NCBI RefSeq assembly: GCF_040939455.1
Contig: NC_134113.1
Location: 10,836,501 to 10,900,500, forward strand
DNA length: 64,000 nt
Direction of reading: 5' to 3'
Source: Microcebus murinus
Taxonomy: Eukaryota; Chordata; Mammalia; Primates; Cheirogaleidae
The notes beneath the pieces were generated by a model. It had not been told where the DNA came from, did not search any database, and saw nothing but the letters and a program-made list of their open reading frames with translations. Below are positions 24,701 to 36,700 of this stretch, one piece after another. Made by a program: the position numbers and the translations under genes. Numbering within the stretch: the first letter of the stretch is position 1; every line of letters begins with the position of its first letter.

Positions 24701-27700
24701 CTAAGTAGCAGCAAGACTTACTAAGCATTTACTATGAATCAGTTCTAAACTCTTTCTCATTCAGTCCTCACAACACTATTAAGTTGGAATTATTATCCCC
24801 ATTTTACAGATGAGGAAACTGAGGCACAAAGCAATATTATTGTGACCTGTTCCAGGTCACTTGGAGGGTGAGTGGTAGAGCTGGGATTTGAATGGTGTAG
24901 TCTGGCTCCAGAGTTTGTGCTCTTAACTGAAACACTGTACTGCCTCTGTAGTTATAAAAATAAGAATACAACAGCAGTATCCTAATTGGAAAATAAGTAA
25001 TAATAAATGCTATACATACTAAGCTGCATTAATGAGATAAATAACGCAAGCACTAATCTAAAAAGTAGTAGAATGACGGTAAAAAGTAATGATGATTATA
25101 ACGATTAAATATCATCATAACCATATAATAATACTAGTAGCGGGAGCAGTGGGCCAGGCCCTGTTCCAGACAGTCCTTGGCCCTGGGATGCAGGGGCTGC
25201 CACCAATGCATTTTTGCTGCTCACTTCCTCCTCTTTGCTCCCAGCCCCCCTGCTGTGCCACCCCAAGGGCCGGGTCCCTGCTCCTGACTGCTCACCTGAG
25301 GGCCTGGACCAGGTTGAGGTTGGCGAACTCGTGGCAGTCCACGAAGGCCTGGAGGACCTGCAGGTTGACGGGGTCCCTGGGGAGGGGACAGAAGGGAGGG
25401 CGGGACACACTAGGGCACTTGCTGGCACCCTCCTCCTGGAGGGGGTTGAGGTGGGGGAGGGAGAGGAGATGAGAGACGTCTGTCCTTCCGTGGTCCAGCC
25501 ACCGTCTGGTCTCTTCACGACTGCCCCACCCATAGCACACCCGAGGGCTCACCCGTGTGCTCCCACGCGGGCAGGCCCTCGCACCCCTTCACGCCCGCCA
25601 GCACGGAGCGGGCCGCCAGGGGACCTCTGGCTTTGAAGCGGCCTGCCCTGAGCCAAGTCCTTCCTCGTTACTTCCTACCTGGGTGACCCTGCTCAAGCCA
25701 CTTGACCTCCCGAAGCCCCAGTTTCTCATCTGTACAATGGGGAGAACCAGGCCTCCCCCATTTCCTGCCTCTTCCCAGCTCTTGAATGGGGAGGGGCTGC
25801 CCCTCTCGCCACCTGCGTTCCCTGCTCGCCTAGGGAGGAAATCGTGTCCTCTGGGGGGCCTGGGAGAAGGATCACTGGCTCCTGGCCTGCTCCACCCTTT
25901 TTTCCTACAGCCCACCTCAGCCACCAGCCAGAGGGTGGTCTCAGACCACTCCCCAACCCAGAGCCCTCCCAAAGCCAGAGGTCCCCTGGAGGCCCGCTCC
26001 ATGCTGGCGGGCGTGAAGGGGTGCAAGGGCCTGCACAGTCTCACGCCTGCACACCCTCATTGCCCGCCTCCCTAAGGCCCGCCCCCTTACCTCTCCCCCA
26101 GGTAGGTGCCAATGGCTGTCTTGTTGAGGCCCTCGCCCTTGTACAGGAACCGGGCGATGTCCTGGACGTCGGGGGTCAGCAGCTTGTGCTCGGTGAGATA
26201 CTGGATGCCCTGGAGGGGGACACAGAGTCGTGAGCAGTCCCTCCACCCCCGCACAGAGCAGGCCTTGGGGGAGGGAGGCTGGGAGGGAGCCCCTGCGGCC
26301 AGAGCCCCGGGGCCGGCATTCTGGCGTTGGCACAACTTGTTCTGGGAAGTTGTGTCCCCTCCTTAATAGAAGCTGCCTCTGTGAAGTGCTGAGCTCTCCA
26401 TCACTGGAGGCGTGCAAAGAAAGCTGGGCTTCCTGCAATGAGCCAGGTGCTCCCCAGGGTCCCCATTCAGTCTGACATTCTTTGATTATATGCTTCAACG
26501 ATTCTATGAATTCATAATTCTAGGATTCAATGATTCAGCCATTCCTTTTGTTCCCCTAAAACTCATATTATTTAAAAATAGTGTTTCATTCTTTCACACA
26601 AGTAATCTATGTCTATTGTATAAAAGATAGAAAAAATAGCTAATCAGAAGGGGAGGAAATTGCCCCGGTCCTGCCCTCGCAGGTAGACACTCTCCATTGT
26701 GGCCCCCTTCCTTCCCTTGCCACACGAGAACCACTTTGGAACCTGCTTTTCGGAGTTGGCAATTTCGCAAACATCCCCCTCACCAGCCAGGCACTCACAG
26801 GCCATCACCCCAATTTTAGGGGTGTGAGGGGTTGATCCCTGGTTTTCTGGAATGGTTCCTCCTGTCCCACCACTGGAGGTGGGTGCAGACTGTGGGGGGC
26901 TTGAGTGACAGGCAGAGGGCAGGGGGACCCCTCAGCGGCCCCCACGGGCTGGGCTGGGAGTGTGAGCCGCTGCGAGAGTGTGCGTGGGTCTGCGTGGATG
27001 GAGGTGGGGTCTGTGGCCCTGGGAGGTGACCGGCTGTGACTCTGGGCCTGTGACGGGAAAGGATGGCCCCTGACCCCAGCAGTCAGGCCCCAGAGCCCCA
27101 GCCCGGCGCTCCCCACCGGCTGCCCTGCCCCGCCCTGGCATGCAGCTTCCTCCCGTCTCCGTCTCCTTCCCTGCAGGAAAGGGAGCCCACCTGCCACCCG
27201 GCAGGGCGAGGGCTGGGGGCTGGGGTTTCTCTGAGGCCATGGGGGTGGGGGTGGGGAGCAGGGCCACCCAGCCCTGAGCCCGTGCTCGGTGCCAGCAGAG
27301 GGGGTGTGGGTGGCACTGAGGTGGGCTCCTCCAGCCCACGGCTGGGAGACACCTCTGGAGACGAGCCCCAGATCTAAGGGCTGCACTGCCCGAAGCCCTA
27401 CTCACAGAGGAGAAAGCAGAGGCCCAGAGCGGGGACGGACCGGCTCAGGTGCGTGGGCACCGCAGACTGCCCTGTCCTCCTGGCTGCCACCTGTGCCAGG
27501 CTGCTATGCTGTGGCGTGGACACAGCCACGGCCACAACTGGCCATGGGACAAGGTGCTCAGCCCTGCTGGGCCGCAGTGTGCTCCTCTGCGGGTTGCTGT
27601 GCCAGCCCAGGGGAGTGAGGACGTTGCAGAGGTGTCCGGCATGCAGCTTCCCCCTCCCCCACGGCCCAGGCCCCCGAGACCGCCCACCTTGGCGGGGTCC

Positions 27701-30700
27701 ATGTTGAACTTCTTGCGCCCGATGCACAGCTCCTTCTCCTTCTGGGCCATGCGGCTGTGGACACGAGGATGTCAGCCTGGCCTGCCCCGGCCCCAGGCAC
27801 CCCCATCCCCAGGGCCCTCTCCCCAGCGGGAGCCCTTATTCTCAGAGGCCTCACAGCGGGGTGCGGGGGCCTGGGCCCTCCGTGGGAGCCCCTGGGAGGG
27901 CGAGAGAAACTCGGCTCTGGGCTCCTCCCCGACTCCTCCGATGGGCCCGGCAGGAGCACTTTGCAGCTCCCAGGAGAGGAGCCCAGAGTTGCTGTGGGGG
28001 GAACTTGGAGGGGCCGGTGCAAGAAGACGGGAGGCTGGGGCAGAGCACAGGCTATGGCGACATGGTTACCAGCGTGGCTGGAACAGGGAGGCTGGAGACA
28101 GGGGCCTGGGGTGCGCACGTGTGAGTGGGGCAGGGAGGGGCTGGGAGGTGGAGATCAAGGGGGGCAGGGGCAGAGTGGGGACCCCCAGATGTAGGAGTCA
28201 GTGCTCTGGGGCCCTAGGGGATTGTGTAGGAAGCAGCCTCCTCATTGCACAAATGGGGAAACTGAGCCCAGAGAGGGACGGGGCCAGCCCCAGGTCATGG
28301 AACCAGCGGGAACCCCCCCTAGCAGGAGCAGGTGGGTGCCGCCCTGTGAGTGGTGAGCAGGGAGGGAGGGGTCCCGCCCTGGCCTGCTCCTGCCATACGC
28401 GGCCTGGGCTCCCTCATCCTTGTCCTTCGGGCCGAGCTTCCCGTCCCCACCCTCATCCCAGGACGCTGTGGCCAGTGATGAACCAGGGGCTGGCCGGGGG
28501 CCAGGGCGGGACTTTGGGTGGAGGGGATGGAGGACGGGTATCTCTCAAGAGGGATCAGTCTGGAAGCAAGGGCCAGCTGTGACCGGGCATGGGACGGGGA
28601 CGCCCTGCTCCTGTCTTGCTGCCCCTCCTCCTCCTGCGCCCACCCCCAATTTCACCAGACCTGGGGGCCAAGCACGCCCGCTCATTCATGGCATGTGACG
28701 TGGTCGGGAAGCAACCCCGGCAGCTTCCCTGAGCCCCCAGGCCCTCACCTCTCCTCCGCGCTCTCGAAGCAGTCGATTTGGGCAAACACATCCGCGATCT
28801 CATCCTTCAGCTTCTGTGGGTGGGCAGAGGGCACAGGGCGCGATCGGGAGCGGCAGGGTCAGAGGCCAGGACCCGAGGGGTTAATGACCCTCCCACAGCG
28901 ACCACTCGCACCCCTGGGCGAGACTCCTCACCTGGCGCCCTCCCTGACCCCTGTCCTGGGCCCCCAGTCTGAGGGACCCTCCACCTGGCAGATCCCCTGC
29001 CCAGGTGTCTCCTACCCTCGAGTCTCACCCAAACCATTGGGTCTGTCTGCGCCTGACCCTCCACCGGCACTTGTCTTGGGGGGCGGGCGTCCGAGGCCCC
29101 TACTCCTTCCCAGTCTTCCAGCCTCTCCTCTCTGCAGCAGGAAGTCCTCTGCTCTCTAGCCAAGGCCACTGGACACTCCTGCCCCCACCTGCTGGGTCTC
29201 TCTGGGGCACAGCGTGGAGCCTGCCCCAGCCTTGCACGGCTCCCTGCCGCCCCCGGTTCCACCGGCAGGCCCCCCGCTGTCTCTGGCCGCCCTCCACCTA
29301 CTCCTAGGTGCCGAAACGCGCCAGGTACCACGGGGAGACCAGGGCACAGGCAGGGCAGGCCCGTTTCTCAGGGACGCTACCATTCCCGTGGGTGTTACAG
29401 AGGAGGACTGAAGCACAGAGAGGCGGCGCCACACGCCGGGGTCGGACTCCACCCCAAACCTGTTTCATCTTGACTCTGGAGGAAGTGCCTGGTGGCAGAG
29501 GAGACCCCCTGACTCCTCTCCCTGCGACCACCACCACGGGGCAGAGGGGGAGAGGGGCCGCTGGTCCAGCCCCCTCTGCAGGGCAGTGGCCTGAGCACCT
29601 GCAAGAGCCCCCAAGAGGCACCGCAGCCCCTCCCCGCTCAGGGCTCAGGGCCAGCTCGGGGCCAGGACACCTACATCCGAGCCCCGTCCACTCCTGTCCA
29701 TGCCGCCTTGGCTGAGTCACGGAGTGGCTTCCCCACAAGTAAAATGGGGGTTCATTCGCAAGTGCTAACTGAGCACCTGCTATGCTCCACTAGTGGGCTG
29801 GGGCTGCAGTGGGGGCGGGGGGCAGGCAGACCTGGCGCTGCTCTCGTGGGCACACAGACGGTGCTGGGTGCGTAAAGGCCATGGGCCGAAGGGAACGACA
29901 GTGCAGAACATGGCTGAGCGGAGCCCAGCAAACAACCAGCTGGCAAATGATTTCGCGCCTTCCTCCCTCACTGGACTCTCGTGTGTGGGGGAGTGGGGGC
30001 ACAGCACCTGTAGCCAGGTGGTCAGGGCAGCCTCCAGGAGGAGGTGGCATTAGAGCTGACAATGACATAATGAGAGGAGCCACGAGGGGGCTGGGATAGT
30101 CCAGGCTGGGGGGAACTGCATGTTCAAAGGCCCTGGGGCAGGATGGAGCAAGGCAGTTCCAGGAGCAGATCCCAGACCTGCCTCAGAGGGTTGCTGAGAA
30201 CCAGATGAGCTGGCGTCTAGGAAACTGACAGCTGAACTCCTGACCAACAGGTCCACAATTTAAGGGGATGAGGCCTGGCTGAGGCCACACAGCTGGGGTT
30301 AGCACCTGCCGAGGGACCAGGCTGGTAAAGGCCCGGGTGGGGCTTGGCACACGGTAGGAGCTTTGTTGGATGGCTGCCCTCTGTCCCCCACTGATGGGTC
30401 CTCGGGATTCTGTGGTCTCCTGCTCTCCTGCTCCTGGGCTGGGCTGGGGCTGGGTGTGGCCGGGGCCTGGCCGTGCTCTCTGACCAGGCTGGGGCGGGAG
30501 CGGGTGGGGAGGCGAGCGTGCATGCCTGCTCGTGGGCGTGCATCAGCACAGGTGTGCACCTGTGCACTCACCTGGATGTCCTCCAGAAGCTGCTTCCGGT
30601 GCCACTTGATGCGCTGCAGCTCCTCCGCCTCCCCACTGCTCAGCTCCACCGGGTCTGCGGAGAGAAGACCGGCCTCCTCCTGCCCCACTCGCTCAGCCAC

Positions 30701-33700
30701 ACCCGGCTCTGCCTTCCTGAGGGCGCTCTTCCCTCCGCACACCCAGGACCTGCTGGAGCCGCGCCTTCTTCCCTGGGACTAGACTCGACCCCTTCGCTGG
30801 CTGCATGCTTATCATTCACGCACTTATTCACTTGCACAGCCCGGAAGTGGCATGCCACTGGCCTCGCACCCCTCTGGCCAGGACGTGCTCGCGCGGCTAC
30901 ACCTAGCTGCAAGGGAGGCTGGGAAAGGAACCCTTAGGACAGGGTCCTGGTGTTCCTGCCATGTAAGGTGGAGAGGCTGGATTTGGGGGGACAGTTCACA
31001 GTCCCTGCCCCCAGATACTGAGGCTCAGACAGGGGAGGAGACCTGATCAAGGTCTCACAAGGACAAGGTTACTGAGCTGGGACGGGACCTTGGATTGGGC
31101 TGACCACAAAGCCTGTGCTCTTTTAACTTCGCCTGGAAATGGGTGAACTGGGATGTGTGTGGTGGCATTCTGAGCACAGTGCCATGACGATTCCCATACT
31201 GGGTCAGCCGCGCCACCTCCACTCCACGTTGTGGCTTTTGTTCCATCCGCAACACTGGTCAAAATCCCCATGGATTCCCTATTACTCAGGGAAGAAGTCC
31301 TCACCCTGGCCCCAGGGCCTCCACGACCTCCCCAGCCTCTGCGGCCAGCCTCTGCAGCCAGCCTCTGCATTCCCTGCCTCTGTCAACAAGCGCCTTCCAG
31401 TCCTGCCTGCCCACTCCTCGCCGCCCCTGAAACATCCAGTGCTCAGCCCCATTCCCCACTTGGCCCAGGCATTCCTGCACCCTGGGGTGGCGTCTCCTGT
31501 CTGCCCGTCTGGCCCCTCCGCGCCCTGCTTGCCCTGCTCTAGGAAGGGCCCGGGCACATTGCTTAAAGGTTCTGCAAGCACAGACGTCAGCTCCCGCATG
31601 AGCCCGGAGAGAAGGCCGAGTGCCCCCTTGTCTGCGTCTCTGAGGGGGGACGCGTAGAAATCGCCTGCACCCACACGGGTGGCCCAGGATCCTGTTAACT
31701 CTCCTGCCCTGTGTCATGGCACCGTCTGGAGACCCGAACATCTCATTGGTCCCCATACGGGGGACAGCAAGTGAATTGAGCCAGATGAGAGAGGTGGCCC
31801 TGGAAAGACACAGGAGCCCCAGAGAGCGCGAGGTGGATCTTACGATGATTCTGAGGCTTGCCACGCCCGCAAGCTCTAGGTGGTCCCACCCGCTCTGGGA
31901 CATCCCTTCCGAAGCAAAGGACGAGCGTTTCCCTGTGGAGTCTTCCACCACTTAGAAGGAAACACAAACACCTGGGAGGCCTCTTGGCGTTCCGAGGCAG
32001 CATATTCCACCCCTGGGGTGCCGTTCCAACCCATTCCCGGAGCGACACACAGGGCCGCCAGGTTTGAGTAGGCCGGGGCAGGGCAGGGCTCCGCAGCCTG
32101 TCTGGGCGTGGGCCAGGCCACCCGACAGAAAGACGAGGAGTTAGAGGTGTGTCCATGCATAATTCATGGGGGCCCCAGCAGGAGACTGGCAACGCCAGCC
32201 CCTGGGGTTGGGAGCAAGGCCGTGCCCTCTGCAGCAGAGAGTTATGCACGATGTAGAAGACAGTTCTGGAATGCCCCTGGGTCCTGGTAGAGACGGAACC
32301 TGCCTGTGCAACACCAAGAAACTGAGCGGCCAAGATGGGTCTGTCTGACCCCCCAAGTCACGAGGTCGGGCAAGCCCAACAGCAATCCACTGTAAGTGGC
32401 TCACCGAGGAGCAGGCATGAGCAGAGCCGAGGGCCCCAGTAGGCTCCATGGACAGGTGGCCCAGGCCCTCATGTCATCCACCGCCATTGCACCAGGGCCT
32501 GTTCCTCAACTCACATGGTGTCTGCGTGGGTGGGCCCCTCTTGACCCTCTGACAACAGAGGAAAGTGCCCAAGCTTGGCTGCGGGATGGGTTGGCTCGGT
32601 GTTTGAGCGCAAGTAAAACCAAGCAGCTGTTGAACTGCAGCCCTCCTCAAAGGGGTCCCAGAGGACAGTGGTGAGAGGAGGTCGCCCCACGGGGCAGAGC
32701 TGTGGGCAGGGCCCCCGCGCACCCACTGCCCGTGGGCAGAGCAGTAAGACTACACATGTGCATTCACGTGCACGTGCAGTAGGGACTGGCCTGGCTTCTC
32801 AGGCAGAGGCCAGAAGGAAGCAGGTTAGGTTAGAGGTCTGGACAGGAAGCACGTGGCTGGCCCTGTGGGAGTGGCACAACGTGTGGAGCTTTTTGCAAAG
32901 CGTGTTAATGTCCCTCAGCAAGCGCCCAGCACAGGAGAGGCACTGCAACAGCGAGCCAGCAGGCGGCTCGGCCCGCCGGTGGTGGCCACGGCGGCGAGAG
33001 CAGGTGCGTGGACGGAGCAGCCCGGAGGGGCCGTGTGGGGGCTGCTCCCCAAGGAGCCCATCCTGCTGCCACCGTGCAGCGTCCGCTCTGCCAGCCGCTG
33101 AGCCTGTCGTGTCTCTAGAAGACCAACCAGCAACTTGGTGGCAAAGTGACCCCAGTGGCCCCTTCTATGCTGCAAACGTCAGCCATTCACCTCGAGTGGA
33201 ATCCACACACCTGCGGGTGGTTTAGCTTTCCTGCCCACAGAGCCTCAGCTAGCAACACCAGCCACGGCTTCCAGAATGGCTGACCCACCAACACAGCACA
33301 CCACACGGCGCCACGGCAGACCAAGGGACCCTCTTTATGGCAAAGGTGCGGTGAAGGGATCGGTGGCCATGGGACCTACCGTACGTCTCTCCCATTTCAC
33401 CACCCACCGGAGGACGCCAGCCCGTGGGAGCGACGGGGAGCCTTTGGAAGGTGCAGCTGAGGTGTCAGCTTTCGGCAACGTCCTGCTTGGATGGGGCACC
33501 ATCTACCCGGGGGCACCATCCGCCCCAAATCAATGGGCGCCTCGGGCCACGCTGTCCAGCAGGGCGTGCACAGGGCCAGGAAGCAGGTCCCGGGAGCGGG
33601 CGTGGCTCCTCCCGGCCACCCACTTGGGAGCTTCTTTCTGCGCCTGCAACTCGAGCCCTGCAAATCTGGAGGTCCTGTTTCCAGGGGGAGGGGCAGGTGG

Positions 33701-36700
33701 CACTCACACCAGGGACGAAGCAAGGGCTTCCTGAACTTGAAGCTCACAGACACCTACTCCAGCTCCGCACGAACGGTGCTGTTTATCCCTCTCTGAAGTA
33801 GGCTATTCCAGGGTAAGACACTGAGGCTCAGAAAGGTCAGGTGACTTGTCCCAGGTCACACACCCAGGATCCCAGCGGCAGTGCTAGGATCCAAACCCCG
33901 GTTTGCTGACACTCCAGCCTCTGCCCCAGGACAGGGTTCTCAAGCTGTTGGGACGTGCAGGGACAGAGGCGTGAGGGGCCATCCCCGTGGAGACAAGCAG
34001 GGCAGCGAGGGGAGCCGCCGGAACTCCTCTGCCGGAAGCAGGGAGGGAGGCTGGGTCCTCCATGGAAAAACCAGTCACCTCTAGTTGACTTTGAGGTGAA
34101 TGAGCAGGTTTTTGGTTTTGCTGCTGGCTAGGGCCTGAGTCCCGAGGGCCTGTTCTGGCCAGGCACACCTGCCGGGAGGCCAGGTGCAGACAGGCTGCCG
34201 GGGTGAGAGCCAGGATGGGCTCGCACGTCTGTGGGTGCCCCGCGTGTGCGTGGTCAGGTCAGCGTGGGCCATGGCTCAGCCCCAGGCCGACGCCCCTCTC
34301 CCCCACCGGGTCTCCTCAGCTCCTGGCTCCTCCATGGGCCAAGGACTCTCACTCATCCCCAGTTCCAGCCCCTCGTGTGAGCTTCAGATCCGACAACCCC
34401 CCATGTACTGCCACCACCGTTCTTGTCATTGTGCCCAGAATTGAACTCCCAAGAGTCTCCCCTCCACGCGGCCCCCTTCCTGAGTTCCTGAGCTCTGGAA
34501 ATGCCCCCACGCCCTCCAGGAGGCTCCTGACAGCCACCTGTCTCTCACCCCTTCATGGGTCTCCTCCATGACCAAGTGCCGTCTATTTTCCTTCCGTTTC
34601 CACGGCCCCACCCTCATCCTGACCACTGTCACTTTGCTCCGGGGACTGCGATGCCTCCCTGGCTCCTCCGCCTGCCCCAGTCCAGCCTCCCACATCATCC
34701 AATCGTCTGGGGACAAGTCCCCCAATCTTACTGGGCTCACTGGTCCTGCTCGTGCGCCACCCCCCTCACACTGCGGCCCTACTCCCCCCCCCAGGACTGA
34801 GCTCCGCTCGGCCTCCATGGCCGCCCTCCCTTCCTCCCCTCCCCTGAGCTCTTGCCCTCCAGTGGCCTTTGCACAGGCTGTTCCCTGTGCCCAGGATGCC
34901 CTTCCTTTTCCTCTTTGCCTCGCACCTCCTGCTTACCCTCTGGCTCTCCTCCCAGCTGCCCTCCTGGGCCCGTGTGGACACCGTCCCCTCCACCGCCTCC
35001 TTCCCAGTCCCCCAGCATCGCTGGGATCAGCCGCGCCATTGGTTAAGGAAGGCATGCTGGGCGCACACCTGCTGCATGCCAGGCCCCGTGTGCTCCGGCT
35101 GTCCCCACCCACTCCCAACACCTCTGGAAGGTGGCAGAGCTGGGATGCACATCTGGGCCCAGCTGGGGCTCTGAGCCACAGCCCTGATGTTGACCTTCCA
35201 AAGCCAGATGTCTCCACACAAACCATCAAACCCAGCAGACACTAAACCCGAATGTTCTGTCATGGTTGCATGTTTGAGAATGAAGACAAGATGCAGGATG
35301 TTGCCTACAATCAGACACCTCTGCGTCCCTGGAAAGCCAACATCGTAGAGCGGTGGAAACTGAGGCACGGGTGTGGTTGGAAACACACGGCAACACAGCT
35401 TCCTGGGGGAGTGGGGCTGCGTGGGAATGCCGAGGGGGGCTTGTGTTTTTACCACACACAGCCGCTTTCATGCTCCCTCGAGGTTGACAAGGATATCGTG
35501 AATCCTCTCAGCCCACTGTCCCCTTCTGTTGGGGTTCGTCCGGTCCCCAACAGGTGGCACCTGGCCAAGCACTTCTGAACCTACGTAACCAGGCCGACGG
35601 CCCCCGGCCTGCGGTAGCCGGCACGGTGCACGTGGCGGGCCCCACACCTTCCGACCTGCATCTGACTGCTTGTTAAATGCCAGATAGCTTCTCCCCACTT
35701 CAGAGCCGAGGACCCCGAGGTTCAGGGAGGTGACAAGGACACAGGCTGGGAGTGGCCACTTCTGAGTCTAAGCTCGGTAATGACGGAGTTTCAGGACTGG
35801 TGGAGGCTGGTGGAGGTGGATCATTGGTAATAATAGTAACACACACAAAATAATAAAACTAGAATCGCCACCCCAGGGACCCTTGTTTACTCCCCATTTA
35901 GCTCTGGGCCTCTCACACCCCACCAAGGCCCCTCTGGACCCCGACGCCCCTGTGCCCGCAGGCGGTGGCCGCCCTGGCACCGGGGCCTGGCCCCAGCAGG
36001 CGAGATGCCCCCGACCTCTCCCCAGCTCCTCCCACTTCCCCTTTGCCCTTCCTCTTTCCCGTCGTATTTTTAGAAATCTCTGCGCTTGCAGCCCCGCTTC
36101 CAGGGCAGCTGGCCTCACTTCCCCTTTCAGGGGCAGCAGGGCGACGCCATCTTGGGGCCCAGAAAAAGAGGCCCCTCGAAGTCTCTGTGTGAGAGACACC
36201 CGCCAGGGCAGCAGGGACAGCAGGGTGTGGGTGGAGCGCTCCCGCCCTGGTCCCAGACGCCCTACAGGTGCCGTGTGGCTTCCTCCCCCCTTCCCAGCGG
36301 CCTCTATTTTTAACTGCGTCTGCACCAGGCCAGTGCCTGTCTTTGGTCACATTGGGGCTTTGTCACCCAGACCTCTCGCCTCCCGCAGACCCTGGGGGAG
36401 GGGACTTTACCTGCTTCCGGACACGTGACCAAGGCAGGAGGAGGAGAGGCAGCCCTGGGCGAACCTTCGCCACGAAGCTTCACCACCGTCCTGTCCATAA
36501 TCAAGGTGGGGAATCCCAGGCCCTCAGAAGGAAGAGGGTCACCATAACTGCCGGCAGGTTGGTTGGAGCTGGAACCTCTCCAAATCCCTGTGTGTCCCCC
36601 AGTCCCCCAGGCCAGGCCAGGATGACAAATCGGAACTCAGACAGGGGAAGTCACCTGGCCATGGAGAGGATCCGATTAGATCCAGTCTGGATAAGAGGGG

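Larger units (their letters stand above)
23973..25295 (-). other. CYTH4: CYTH4 intron 6
   Basis: Phase 2, 1323 bp. It holds an L2 3' end at 24320-24535, another L2-type piece at 24570-24690, a well-preserved MIR at 24695-24950, and an A/T-rich stretch at 24950-25140 with no assignment. Confidence 0.85.
25377..26090 (-). other. CYTH4: CYTH4 intron 5, carries a 65-bp inverted repeat
   Basis: Phase 2, 714 bp. Arms at 25571-25635 and 25970-26034 are reverse complements at 62 of 65 positions. The 334-bp spacer includes a MIR in sense orientation at about 25655-25745. Confidence 0.9.
26210..27687 (-). other. CYTH4: CYTH4 intron 4
   Basis: Phase 0, 1478 bp. It has an A/T-rich patch with repeated GATTC-like words at 26470-26545, a dispersed element at about 26355-26430 that also occurs at 17541 and 58935, a G-quadruplex-type run at 27240-27263, and a MIR remnant at about 27390-27480. 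Confidence 0.85.

Noticed and set aside
27449..28582. 377-codon open frame on the plus strand
   Set aside because: It is antisense to CYTH4 exon 4 and intron 3, low complexity and Gly/Arg/Pro-rich. GC content explains its length.
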